45,111 nucleotides of DNA from NCBI GenBank assembly GCA_003142015.1, contig PLOI01000049.1, positions 23,763-68,873 on the forward strand, read 5' to 3'. The notes under the pieces were generated by a model. The model saw only the letters and a program-made list of their open reading frames with translations. It was not told where the DNA came from and did no database searches. A program made the position numbers and the translations under genes. Shown here piece after piece: positions 27,995-36,684 of this stretch. Source of the DNA: Acidobacteriaceae bacterium. GTDB taxonomy: Bacteria > Acidobacteriota > Terriglobia > Terriglobales > Acidobacteriaceae. The first letter of the stretch is position 1, and every line of letters begins with the position of its first letter.

Positions 27995-28594
27995 ATGCAC
28001 TGGACTGCGATAGCGAACTACTTGGCCGCGAATTGGATGGAAGATGCGGGTGTCCTCACCACCGTGGTGGGCATCTGGCTGACTACGCGCCGCAAACTTA
28101 TCTGTTGGCCGGTGGTGTTGATCTCCGACGTACTTTACCTGATTGTGTTTTACCGCGTTCGCTTGTATTCCGATGCACTGCTGCAGATATTCTTTCTGGC
28201 GTTCACGCTGTACGGTTGGTGGTATTGGTGGCGCGGAATGCGCGAAGTGGGCGAGGTGCGCGTGGTGCGGCTGACTCTGCGCAACATGTTAGCGGGATTG
28301 GCGGCTGGAGCTGCGGGCAGCGTGCTGCTGGGGTTGCTGATGGAGCAGATTGGTGCGGCACTGCCTCGTCTGGATGCGACTCTGATGAGTTACAGCCTGG
28401 TGGCCAGTTGGTGGCAAACGCGGAAGCACACGGCCAATTGGTGGCTTTGGATTGCGGTGGACCTGGCCTATATCGGCGAATACCTTTACAAAGGTCTTCA
28501 GCCGACCGCGGCGCTCTATGCGTTGCTTGTTGCCCTGGCGGTGCTGGGACTGCGCGATTGGCGCCGCGCGGCGACGGCTCAGATTGCGGCCTGA
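27995..28594 (+). CDS. pnuT: PnuC-family transporter, predicted PnuT (thiamine)
   Basis: PnuC hallmarks: SYSLVASWWQTRKHTANWWLWIAVDLAYIGEYLYKGL; multi-TM; 199 aa. Confidence 0.8.
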   Translation: MHWTAIANYLAANWMEDAGVLTTVVGIWLTTRRKLICWPVVLISDVLYLIVFYRVRLYSDALLQIFFLAFTLYGWWYWWRGMREVGEVRVVRLTLRNMLAGLAAGAAGSVLLGLLMEQIGAALPRLDATLMSYSLVASWWQTRKHTANWWLWIAVDLAYIGEYLYKGLQPTAALYALLVALAVLGLRDWRRAATAQIAA

Positions 28595-29550
28595 ACCACG
28601 TTATGCAGCTGCTCGCCGGCAATGTAGCGGCGCAACTCATCCGCGGCGGTGCGCAGGGAACGAGGAGCGAACTGCGGACTGGAGCCGGCCACGTGAGGCG
28701 TGAGCAGCAGGTTGGAGCAACTCCACAACGGGTGGCCATCAGGCAGCGGCTCGGGATCTGTGACGTCGAGAGCGGCGCGAATGTGGCCGGCATTGAGCGA
28801 CTCAACCAATGCATCTGTGTCCACAATAGGACCGCGTGCGGCATTGACCAGAAGCGCGCCTTGCCGCATCAGAGAGAGCTGGCGCGTGCCGATCAGATGG
28901 TGCGATTCAGTAGTTGACGGCAGGATCAGAATCACAATCTCAGCTTGCGGCAACAGATTGTCGAGTTCGCTGACGGCATGAACCGGCGGCTTGCTGCGCG
29001 CGGTGCGAGCCACGCGCACCAGTTCGACATGGAAGGGCCCGAGCATGCGCTCGATCTCTCTGCCGATGGCGCCGCAGCCCACCAGCAACATATTCTTGCC
29101 CGTAAGTTCTTCTAGCATGACGGGCGGATAAAGCGGCCGCGCATCGCCGGTGATTTGCGCGTAATGAGCGCTGGCCTCGAATCGGCGCTTCCATACACCG
29201 GAATGCTGCACGTCGAGGTAAAGCGGCACGTACTTCAGCATGGTAAGAATGGCGCTGAGGGTCCACTCGGCGGTGGAGATGCTATGCGCGCCATGAGCAT
29301 TGCAGATAGTGACGTGCGGCCCTGCCACGCCGGGGATCCACTCCGTGCCGGTCATCAGCGACAGGATCAGACGCACACCGCGCAACCGCGGCCAGACGCG
29401 CATGGCCCGCGTGGGATAAGGATTCGGAATCCAAACGTCGATTTCGATGTCGTGATCAAGATTGTCGGGCAGAGGGATGAGTTCGATTCCCGGAGGGAAA
29501 TCGCGCAACAACTCCGCGGATATTGTGGCTGGGTATCCTACACGCAACAT
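28579..29550 (-). CDS. D-isomer-specific 2-hydroxyacid dehydrogenase
   Basis: VGCGAIGREIERML NAD fold, NAARGPIVD, DVTDPEPLPDGHPLW, TPHVAG; start MLRVGYPATIS. Confidence 0.9.
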   Translation of the reverse strand: MLRVGYPATISAELLRDFPPGIELIPLPDNLDHDIEIDVWIPNPYPTRAMRVWPRLRGVRLILSLMTGTEWIPGVAGPHVTICNAHGAHSISTAEWTLSAILTMLKYVPLYLDVQHSGVWKRRFEASAHYAQITGDARPLYPPVMLEELTGKNMLLVGCGAIGREIERMLGPFHVELVRVARTARSKPPVHAVSELDNLLPQAEIVILILPSTTESHHLIGTRQLSLMRQGALLVNAARGPIVDTDALVESLNAGHIRAALDVTDPEPLPDGHPLWSCSNLLLTPHVAGSSPQFAPRSLRTAADELRRYIAGEQLHNVVQAAI

Positions 29551-29655
29551 GGGAAATGTCTCCCTGGGGAAACAAAATTCTGTGCTAAATACTACATGAG
29601 ATGTGATGTTCCACGCGGCCTCTTGACCCGTATTTCTTTTGCAATAGGACAAAAA

Positions 29656-30333
29656 TCAGATCGCTAGCAATTCCGTATAGACGGCCATGCCGACTACGGC
29701 ATCGATGCCGAGGACGTCCAGTTCATCCACTTCCTGCTGGCTGCAAATGCCGCCGGCCACGATGAGTTGCCGTTGGGTGAGCTTGCGCAGGCGCGCGGCC
29801 GTGGCGATGGGAAATCCCTGCATCAACCCTTCGCCGTCTACGTGCGTGTAGAGAAATGCGCCGACATACGGATCAAGCTGTGGAATCGCTTCATCTGGAG
29901 TGAGCGCAACCTGCTCCTTCCAGCCTTTGACGGCGATGCGGCCGTTCTTGGTGTCTATACCGGCCACGACACGCTCCGCGCCAACGGCAGCGGCCAGCGC
30001 GGCGGCAAATTCGGTGTTGACCGCCCCCGCTTCCGAGAAGAGAGCAGAGCCGAAGATGACGCGCTTCGCTCCGGCATCGAGCACCTGACGGGCGCGTTCA
30101 ATCGTGTGAATGCCGCCACCAGCCTGAACGGGCAACCGCTTGGCAATTTGCGCGACAAGTTTTGAATTGTCACCTTGACGCATGGCCGCGTCGAGATCGA
30201 TTAGCTGGACTAACGGGAATTTGGAAAATTTTTCGATCCAATATTCGAAGTCGTCGAAGGCAAGCCGCAGTTTTTCTCCCTGCACAAGCTGGACAATCTG
30301 ACCGCCCAGCAAATCAATGGAAGGAATCAGCAT
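29656..30333 (-). CDS. hisA: HisA, ProFAR isomerase
   Basis: [19 protein letters not shown]...AGGGIHTIE...VAGID...; follows hisF. Confidence 0.95.
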   Translation of the reverse strand: MLIPSIDLLGGQIVQLVQGEKLRLAFDDFEYWIEKFSKFPLVQLIDLDAAMRQGDNSKLVAQIAKRLPVQAGGGIHTIERARQVLDAGAKRVIFGSALFSEAGAVNTEFAAALAAAVGAERVVAGIDTKNGRIAVKGWKEQVALTPDEAIPQLDPYVGAFLYTHVDGEGLMQGFPIATAARLRKLTQRQLIVAGGICSQQEVDELDVLGIDAVVGMAVYTELLAI

Positions 30334-31106
30334 GGCAGCCTCACGGAGACGCCGGCCTTGGCCAACTCTTCCTTGAGCGAGCGCGCGCTGGAAACGCCGA
30401 AGTGGAAGATGCTTGCCGCGAGTGCGGCGTCGGCCTTGCCGCGCCCGAAGACATCGACAAAGTGATCGACGGTTCCAGCGCCGCCCGAGGCGATGACGGG
30501 AATGTTGACGGCCTCGCTGACGGCAGCGGTCAGCTCGCAATCGAAGCCGGTGCGCATTCCGTCGGAGTCCATTGATGTAAGCAGGATTTCGCCTGCGCCG
30601 TGTGCTTCGGCTTCGCGCGCCCACTCGACCACGCGGCGGCCAGTCAGCTTTCGCCCGCCTTGCACGAGTACCTGCGCGTCGCGCACTGGGTCGGCGGCCT
30701 CGGGATCACGTCGCGCATCGATGGCGACGACGACGGCCTGCGCGCCGAAGCTGCGGCCGATGGCGTCGATCAACATAGGGTCGGCGAGCGCGGCGGAGTT
30801 CACGCTGACTTTATCAGCGCCGGCCTCGAAGACTTGCGCCGCATCGTCGGCGGAGCGAATGCCGCCGCCTACGCAAAAGGGAACGAATAACTCGCGCGCG
30901 GTACGGCGCACTGTGTCGAGCAGCGTCTGCCGGCCTTCATGCGTTGCGGTAATGTCGAGCAGCACAATTTCGTCGGCTCCTTCGCGGGCGTGACGCGCGG
31001 CCTGGGTGGCCGGATCGCCGGCATCAATGAGATCGACAAACTGCACGCCCTTGACGACTCGGCCGTCACGCACATCGAGACAGGCGATGATGCGCTTGGT
31101 GATCAT
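30327..31106 (-). CDS. hisF: HisF, imidazole glycerol phosphate synthase cyclase subunit
   Basis: [32 protein letters not shown]. Confidence 0.98.
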   Translation of the reverse strand: MITKRIIACLDVRDGRVVKGVQFVDLIDAGDPATQAARHAREGADEIVLLDITATHEGRQTLLDTVRRTARELFVPFCVGGGIRSADDAAQVFEAGADKVSVNSAALADPMLIDAIGRSFGAQAVVVAIDARRDPEAADPVRDAQVLVQGGRKLTGRRVVEWAREAEAHGAGEILLTSMDSDGMRTGFDCELTAAVSEAVNIPVIASGGAGTVDHFVDVFGRGKADAALAASIFHFGVSSARSLKEELAKAGVSVRLPC

Positions 31107-31714
31107 TCATTTCCTTCCCACTTGAGAAAGTTGCCGAGAATCTTGAGTCCGGTTTCGCCGGATTTTTCTGGGTGGAACTGGACTCCCATCACATTTCCAC
31201 GCTCGACGGCTGAGGCGAAAGGCTCGATGTAGTGGGTGATGGCCGCAGTGTCGGCTGTTACTGGAACTTTGTAGGAGTGAGTGAAGTAGACGTACTCGCC
31301 TGGATCGATGCCGGCAAGAAGGCGCGAGTTAGGGCGGATTTCCAGCGAATTCCATCCGACGTGCGGGACTTTTTCTTTGCTCTCCGAGAAACGCGTACAC
31401 GATTCCGTGAAATGTCCGAGGCCCGGCTGCTCGGGCGCTTCGCTTGATCCCGCGTAGAGCCACTGCATACCGACACAGATGCCGAGAAAAGGTACGCCAC
31501 GCGCAATCGCCGCGCGAATCGCGGCCGTGAGGCCGGTTGCGTCGAGCCTCTGAGTGGCTGCAAAATGGCCCACGCCGGGAAGCACAATGCGCTCAGCTCT
31601 CTCGATGGGAGCGAGGTCGCCATCGGTTACTTCGGCTTCCGCGCCCAGATGGCGCAGAGCCTTGAGCACCGAGGTGAGATTGCCGGCCTTGTAGTCGATC
31701 ACCGTTACGCGCAT
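31103..31714 (-). CDS. hisH: HisH, imidazole glycerol phosphate synthase glutaminase subunit
   Basis: [26 protein letters not shown] catalytic Cys, GVQFHPEKS. Confidence 0.98.
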   Translation of the reverse strand: MRVTVIDYKAGNLTSVLKALRHLGAEAEVTDGDLAPIERAERIVLPGVGHFAATQRLDATGLTAAIRAAIARGVPFLGICVGMQWLYAGSSEAPEQPGLGHFTESCTRFSESKEKVPHVGWNSLEIRPNSRLLAGIDPGEYVYFTHSYKVPVTADTAAITHYIEPFASAVERGNVMGVQFHPEKSGETGLKILGNFLKWEGNE

Positions 31715-32334
31715 CAGAGCAGTCCCTTCGTTGAAGGCAGCATCTTTCCTAATTGTTTGTCGCGGGAGCAGGCCACGCGCAGCGCGCGCGCGAAGGCTTT
31801 GAAAATGGCTTCGATCTTGTGGTGATTGGAGCGGCCATACATGGTCTTGACGTGAACGTTGGCGCGTGCTCCGCGCGCAAAGCCTTCAAAGAAGTCCGTA
31901 ACCAGTTCGGTTTGCAGGTCGCCGACCAGGCGCGTGCGGACTTTGGTTTCGACGGCAAAGGCCGCGCGTCCGCTCAGGTCCACGGCCGCAATCGCGAGAG
32001 TCTCGTCCATCGGCATGAGGAAGTAACCTGCGCGCAGAATGCCGCGTTTGTCGCCGAGGGCTCGATCGAATGCCTCGCCGAGCGCGATGCCAACATCTTC
32101 GACTGTGTGGTGCTGATCCACATCGAGGTCGCCGTCGCATTTGAGTTCGAGATCGAAGGCGCCGTGGCGTGTGAACAGCTCCAGCATGTGATCGAAGAAG
32201 CGAATGCCGGTGGCGATTTTGTATTGCCCGCTGCCTTCAATGGTGAGTTTGACGGCGATGCGCGTCTCGGTGGTGTTGCGAGCGAAACTGGCGGTGCGCA
32301 GGACAACGGGTTTGGCCTGTTTCTTGGGCGTCAC
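31714..32334 (-). CDS. hisB: HisB, imidazoleglycerol-phosphate dehydratase
   Basis: [45 protein letters not shown]. Confidence 0.98.
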   Translation of the reverse strand: MTPKKQAKPVVLRTASFARNTTETRIAVKLTIEGSGQYKIATGIRFFDHMLELFTRHGAFDLELKCDGDLDVDQHHTVEDVGIALGEAFDRALGDKRGILRAGYFLMPMDETLAIAAVDLSGRAAFAVETKVRTRLVGDLQTELVTDFFEGFARGARANVHVKTMYGRSNHHKIEAIFKAFARALRVACSRDKQLGKMLPSTKGLL

Positions 32335-33428
32335 TGAGCGCCTCCTTTCATGTTGAGTGTGGCCAGTACTTCATTGAGCGCGAACGCAGCCTGGCGCATC
32401 TGTTCTCGCGTTCCAATGGTGATGCGCACGCGGCCATCGCAGCCTGGATCGCTGGAGCGGTCGCGGACGAGTACGCCGGCGGCGCTCATGTGGCGCGTGA
32501 ACTCCTTGTGCTGCGCGCCGATTTCAATGAGAACAAAGTTGGCTTGGCTGGGCCAGCGGCGAACTCCGGCTTGATCGAGCGCGGCCTCGAACTCCGCGCG
32601 CGCGGTTAGAACTTCGGAGACGTACCAATCGATATATGCGGCATCTTCGAGCGCGGGCGGCAGGCACGCCAGAGCAAGCGAGTTCACGCTGTAAGGAGAG
32701 AGCACACGCTTGACCCAGCGCATCAACTCCGCCGGACCGGCTAAGAGGCCGAGGCGCAATCCGGCGAGGCCATAGGCTTTGGAGAAGGTGCGCGCGACGA
32801 TGAGATTGGGCACCGTGCCGATGAGATCGATGACGGTTTCGCCGTGGAAGTGGAAATAAGCTTCATCGACCAGCAGTACGGCTTGAGGAGCGCGCGCGGC
32901 AATCTCAAGCAATTGAGCGCGCGTGGCCGCAGAGCCGGAAGGGCTGTTGGGGTTGGCGATCGCGATGATCTTGGTGCGCGGCGTGACGGCTGCAAGCAGG
33001 CGCTCGAAGGGAAATTTCAGGTCGTCTCCGGCAAGCACCGAAACCACGCGGGCATCGGTGGCAGAGGCATAGATCTCGTACATTGTGTATGTCGGAACGG
33101 GCAGCAGGAGTTCGTCGCCGTCTTCAAGGAAGGCCTCAAAGAGCACGTGAATGGCTTCGTCCACGCCGTTGGTGAGCGCGACCTGCGTGGACGCAAGGCC
33201 GAGATACGCGGCGACGATGGCCTCGACCGGCTCGCGCTCGGGATAGCGCGTGAGGCTTCCCGCACTGATTCTGCCCAGCACCTCGCGCACTTTGGGCGAG
33301 CAGGCCACTGTGTTTTCGTTGAAGTCCAGGCGCAGCGTGTCGCGGCAGCCGAGCGGAGGGTGATACTCCTTCATGGCCTGTACACGGGCGCGCGGCACGG
33401 GGATGACATTTGTTGCGGCTTCAGTCAC
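32331..33428 (-). CDS. hisC: HisC, histidinol-phosphate aminotransferase
   Basis: PLP aminotransferase fold; [21 protein letters not shown]; probable GTG start ([11 protein letters not shown]) overlapping hisD 3' end by 8 nt. Confidence 0.95.
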   Translation of the reverse strand: MTEAATNVIPVPRARVQAMKEYHPPLGCRDTLRLDFNENTVACSPKVREVLGRISAGSLTRYPEREPVEAIVAAYLGLASTQVALTNGVDEAIHVLFEAFLEDGDELLLPVPTYTMYEIYASATDARVVSVLAGDDLKFPFERLLAAVTPRTKIIAIANPNSPSGSAATRAQLLEIAARAPQAVLLVDEAYFHFHGETVIDLIGTVPNLIVARTFSKAYGLAGLRLGLLAGPAELMRWVKRVLSPYSVNSLALACLPPALEDAAYIDWYVSEVLTARAEFEAALDQAGVRRWPSQANFVLIEIGAQHKEFTRHMSAAGVLVRDRSSDPGCDGRVRITIGTREQMRQAAFALNEVLATLNMKGGAQ

Positions 33429-34698
33429 GAGTCCTCCTCCTATGTAAGCGTGCGCGAATGGATTCGGCGTGGGCGGTGAGTCCTTCGGCTTCGGCCAGCA
33501 GGACAGCGCGCAGGCCGAGTGTGCGCAGACCCTGTGACGAATACTGCTGCACGGTGATGAGCTTGACGAAGTCGTTGACGCTGAGGCCGCCGCGGACACG
33601 CGCCATGCCGCCGGTGGGCAGCGTGTGATTGGGCCCGGAGATGTAATCGCCCATGGGCTGCGCGGACCAGCGACCCACGAAGACCGATCCCGCGTTCTGC
33701 ACCCAATCGAGATCGCTTGCGGAGTCTACGGTGAGGTGCTCGGGCGCCAGGCGATTGGTGATGGCGCGGGCTTCGTCCAGGCTTGTTGCAATTATGGCCA
33801 GGCCGTTGCGGTCGAGGGCCTGGCGCGCGACGGGATTGTTGCGGCTGCGCAGCTTAGTTTCGGCAATGACCTCTTTGGCGAGATCGGCGCGCGTGGTGAT
33901 GAAGATGGCCAGCGCCTCCGGATCGTGCTCGGCCTGCGCAACCAGGTCGGAGGCAATGCAAGCCGCGTTGCCGCGTTCGCTGGTGACGACAATCTCCGTG
34001 GGACCTGCGAGCATGTCGATGGCGCAGTCGAAGGCGATGAGACGCTTGGCGCCGGTGACATAGAGATTGCCGGGGCCGACGATTTTATCTACACGCGGAA
34101 TGGATGCAGTTCCATAGGCCAGCGCGGCAATGGCGTGCGCACCGCCGAGGCGGTAGAATTCGGTAATGCCGAGCAGGTGTGCGGCTGCGAGAGTTTCCAA
34201 TGCGGGTTTCGGCGAAACCACCGCAATGCGCTCGACGCCCGCGACCTGCGCGGGAACGGCGGTCATCAGCAGCGTGGACGGCAGCGGATGACGGCCGCTG
34301 GGCACATAGCAACCCACCGATCCGAGAGGCCGAACAAGCTGACCTGTGGTGAGGCCGGGGATAGGCTCATCGCTGAATGAGGCGGGCAGTTGGGAAACGG
34401 CAAAGCGGCGAATCTGCTCAGCCGCTTTTGTGAGCGCTTCTTGCATCACGGGAGTGATTGCGTTCCATGCAGCGGCCATCTCGTCGGGAGTAACGCGCAG
34501 AGAGCTCGCGCCAGCCAGGCCGTCGAATTGAGCGGCATAGCGGAGCAGTGCGCGGTCGCCCTGTTTGCGCACGTCGGCGACGATACGCTTGACGGCGGGC
34601 AGCACGGTATCGAGCGCCGCGCCGCCACGCCGTTCGAGAGCGGCGAGGATTTCCGCCGTTTGTTCCGCGCCGCGTCCTTTGGTCCGGATCGTCTTCAT
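33421..34698 (-). CDS. hisD: HisD, histidinol dehydrogenase
   Basis: VGCYVPSGRHPLPSTLLMTAVPAQVAGV, PTEIVV, DYISGPNHTLPTGG. Confidence 0.98.
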   Translation of the reverse strand: MKTIRTKGRGAEQTAEILAALERRGGAALDTVLPAVKRIVADVRKQGDRALLRYAAQFDGLAGASSLRVTPDEMAAAWNAITPVMQEALTKAAEQIRRFAVSQLPASFSDEPIPGLTTGQLVRPLGSVGCYVPSGRHPLPSTLLMTAVPAQVAGVERIAVVSPKPALETLAAAHLLGITEFYRLGGAHAIAALAYGTASIPRVDKIVGPGNLYVTGAKRLIAFDCAIDMLAGPTEIVVTSERGNAACIASDLVAQAEHDPEALAIFITTRADLAKEVIAETKLRSRNNPVARQALDRNGLAIIATSLDEARAITNRLAPEHLTVDSASDLDWVQNAGSVFVGRWSAQPMGDYISGPNHTLPTGGMARVRGGLSVNDFVKLITVQQYSSQGLRTLGLRAVLLAEAEGLTAHAESIRARLHRRRTRD

Positions 34699-34712
34699 TC
34701 ATTGCCTCCGGT

Positions 34713-35588
34713 CTAGAGCACGACTTTGTTGAGCGGGTATTCGACGATGCCCGTTGCCTTCGCTGCTTTGAGTTTTGGGATCACGTCTCGAGCAACACGC
34801 TCATCGACGATGGTGTTGACCGCGACCCAGTCGGAGTTGCTCAGCTGGGAGATAGTGGGCGAGTTGAGCGCGGGCAGCACGGCGAGAACCGCATCGAGAT
34901 CGGCGCGCTGCACATTGAGCATGAGGCCCACCTGCGATTGCGCATCGATGGCGCCGCGCAACATGAGCGCAATCTGATCAAGTTTCTCGCGCTTCCAGGG
35001 ATCGGCGAGAGTCTTCTTGCCGGCGATGAGATGCGTTTCGCTTTCCATGACCGTGTCGATGATCTTGAGGTGGTTGGCCTTGAGCGAGCTGCCGGTCTCA
35101 GTAACTTCGACGATGGCGTCGGCCAGCATAGGCGGCTTTACTTCCGTTGCGCCCCAACTGAATTCGACCTTGACATTGACGCCCTTGGCGGCGAAGTAAC
35201 GCTTGCTGACTTCGACCAATTCAGTAGCGACGATTTTGCCTTCGAGATCTTCGGCCTTTTCAAAGCCGCTGCCTTCAGGAACCGCGAGTACCCAGCGCAC
35301 CTTGCGGCGGCTCTGCTTGGCATAAGTGAGAGTGGTGACGCTGGTGACAGCAAGGCCGCTTTCGACGACCCAGTCGATGCCGGTGAGTCCGGCGTCGAGC
35401 ACGCCGTGGTCAACGTAACGAGCCATCTCCTGCGCGCGAATCAACATGCACTCAATTTCCGTGTCGTCGATGGATGGAAAGTAAGAGCGGCCGTCGGCGT
35501 AGATGTTCCAACCGGCGCGCTTGAAGAGAGCAATGGTGGCATCCTGCAAACTGCCTTTGGGAATACCGAGTCTCAGCTTGTTAGCCAC
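34713..35588 (-). CDS. hisG: HisG, ATP phosphoribosyltransferase, long form
   Basis: [18 protein letters not shown]; 291 aa with C-terminal ACT-like extension; no hisZ nearby. Confidence 0.97.
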   Translation of the reverse strand: MANKLRLGIPKGSLQDATIALFKRAGWNIYADGRSYFPSIDDTEIECMLIRAQEMARYVDHGVLDAGLTGIDWVVESGLAVTSVTTLTYAKQSRRKVRWVLAVPEGSGFEKAEDLEGKIVATELVEVSKRYFAAKGVNVKVEFSWGATEVKPPMLADAIVEVTETGSSLKANHLKIIDTVMESETHLIAGKKTLADPWKREKLDQIALMLRGAIDAQSQVGLMLNVQRADLDAVLAVLPALNSPTISQLSNSDWVAVNTIVDERVARDVIPKLKAAKATGIVEYPLNKVVL

Positions 35589-35964
35589 GAGTTATCTCCT
35601 TATTTGCGCCGGATGGCTGGTTTGCGCCGGCCACGGTCAGTGGTTTGGTGAAGCAACTGACCGTGCCCTCGTGGCATACGAGTCCGTCGCCTTCGACAAC
35701 CACGCGAAATAACAGCGTGTCGTTGTCGCAGTCGGTTGCGGCGGAGACCACGCGCAGGCGGTTGCCGCTGGTTTCGCCCTTCATCCACAGCTTCTGGCGC
35801 GTGCGGCTCCAGAAGGTTACAAAGCCGGTCTCAAGGGTTTTGGCATAACTGACGGGGTTGAGAAAGCCCAGCATCAGCACTTCGCCGGTACTCGCATCCT
35901 GCACAATGCCGGGCGCGAGGCCGTCCATCTTGTCGAAATCGATTGTGGGGTTTGTATTGCTCAT
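35581..35964 (-). CDS. hisI: HisI, phosphoribosyl-AMP cyclohydrolase (no HisE fusion)
   Basis: [65 protein letters not shown]; 127 aa. Confidence 0.97.
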   Translation of the reverse strand: MSNTNPTIDFDKMDGLAPGIVQDASTGEVLMLGFLNPVSYAKTLETGFVTFWSRTRQKLWMKGETSGNRLRVVSAATDCDNDTLLFRVVVEGDGLVCHEGTVSCFTKPLTVAGANQPSGANKEITRG

Positions 35965-36004
35965 GGTTTTTCCTTGGTCCTGGTTCAGATTCTTTGGGGA
36001 AACG

Positions 36005-36037
36005 AAAAAGCCCGCTGGCTGAGTCGCCGGCGGGCTT
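36005..36037 (-). terminator. his attenuator terminator (3:4 hairpin)
   Basis: Minus strand AAGCCCGCCGGC-GACTCA-GCCAGCGGGCTTTTT: 12-bp stem with one mismatch plus U-tract, between leader ORF and hisI. Confidence 0.92.
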
Positions 36038-36093
36038 GGGTGATTCTTTAGATCTCTCTGGCCGTTTACTTCAGGCCATGGCAGTCCGCCGGC
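36026..36093 (-). promoter_or_regulatory. his antiterminator pairing (2:3)
   Basis: 36086-36093 (minus GCCGGCGG) is perfectly complementary to 36026-36033 (minus CCGCCGGC), the 5' arm of the terminator. Confidence 0.8.
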
Positions 36094-36143
36094 ATGGAAG
36101 TTCCATGATGATGGTGGTGACCGTGATGGCGGCTGCTCTGCAT
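36066..36143 (-). CDS. hisL: His leader peptide [25 protein letters not shown]
   Basis: ATG at 36143-36141, TAA at 36068-36066; 8 His codons in 25, seven within an 8-codon stretch; followed by attenuator hairpins and hisI. Confidence 0.93.
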   Translation of the reverse strand: MQSSRHHGHHHHHGTSMPADCHGLK

Positions 36144-36152
36144 CTGATTTTC

Positions 36153-36181
36153 AGGTTAAGGGAAAACTGGGCGTATGTCAA
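36153..36181 (-). promoter_or_regulatory. Candidate housekeeping promoter of his operon
   Basis: Minus strand TTGACA (36181-36176), 17-nt spacer, TAACCT (36158-36153); weak -10. Confidence 0.55.
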
Positions 36182-36238
36182 ATGATTGACTTGCGGGCAA
36201 GGTGCGGCAGGGCAGAGAATGGAGCCTTGCGAGCAAGG

Positions 36239-36553
36239 ATGCGATTTACGGCAGCAGCGGCTGTGGTGCTGGGCGTTTGCCTGGCGGGGAAGGCGCAATA
36301 TCAGGATCGAGACACCCGCGGAGTGGCCAAAACATCGGCAACGGCGCCTCAGCCGGAGGCGCGCGTAGACATCAATCATGCCAGCGTGGATGAATTGTTG
36401 AAGGTTCCCGGTATGACGCGCAGTTGGGCCGGACGCATTGTTCGCTTCCGGCCATACCGCACCAAGCAGGACCTGGTGGAGCACGGCGTGGTGACCAGCC
36501 AGGTTTACGACCGCATCAAGGATTACGTGATCGCGCACCGAGAGGCGCAGTGA
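36239..36553 (+). CDS. ComEA-like helix-hairpin-helix protein
   Basis: Signal peptide, then VDINHASVDELLKVPGMTRSWAGRIVRFRPYRTKQDLVEHGVV. Confidence 0.8.
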   Translation: MRFTAAAAVVLGVCLAGKAQYQDRDTRGVAKTSATAPQPEARVDINHASVDELLKVPGMTRSWAGRIVRFRPYRTKQDLVEHGVVTSQVYDRIKDYVIAHREAQ

Positions 36554-36621
36554 TCGCGGCTAGTTGATGCGACTGATTAAAGGTTTTTTAGACTGTAAAA
36601 AGCCATAGGTAGATGGAGCTA

Positions 36622-36669
36622 TCCCACCTTAGGCGCAAAAACAAAGACGCGCCGAAGGTGGGGCACCCG
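36622..36669. repeat. Dispersed hairpin repeat copy 4
   Basis: TCCCACCTTAGGCGCAAAAACAAAGACGCGCCGAAGGTGGGGCACCCG, near-identical to copy 1. Confidence 0.92.
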
Positions 36670-36684
36670 GCAGTTACCTTGGCC

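Noticed and set aside
36071-36538. 155-aa minus ORF overlapping the his leader and comEA-like gene
   Set aside because: Different frame from the His-rich leader; antisense to the HhH protein; no domain.
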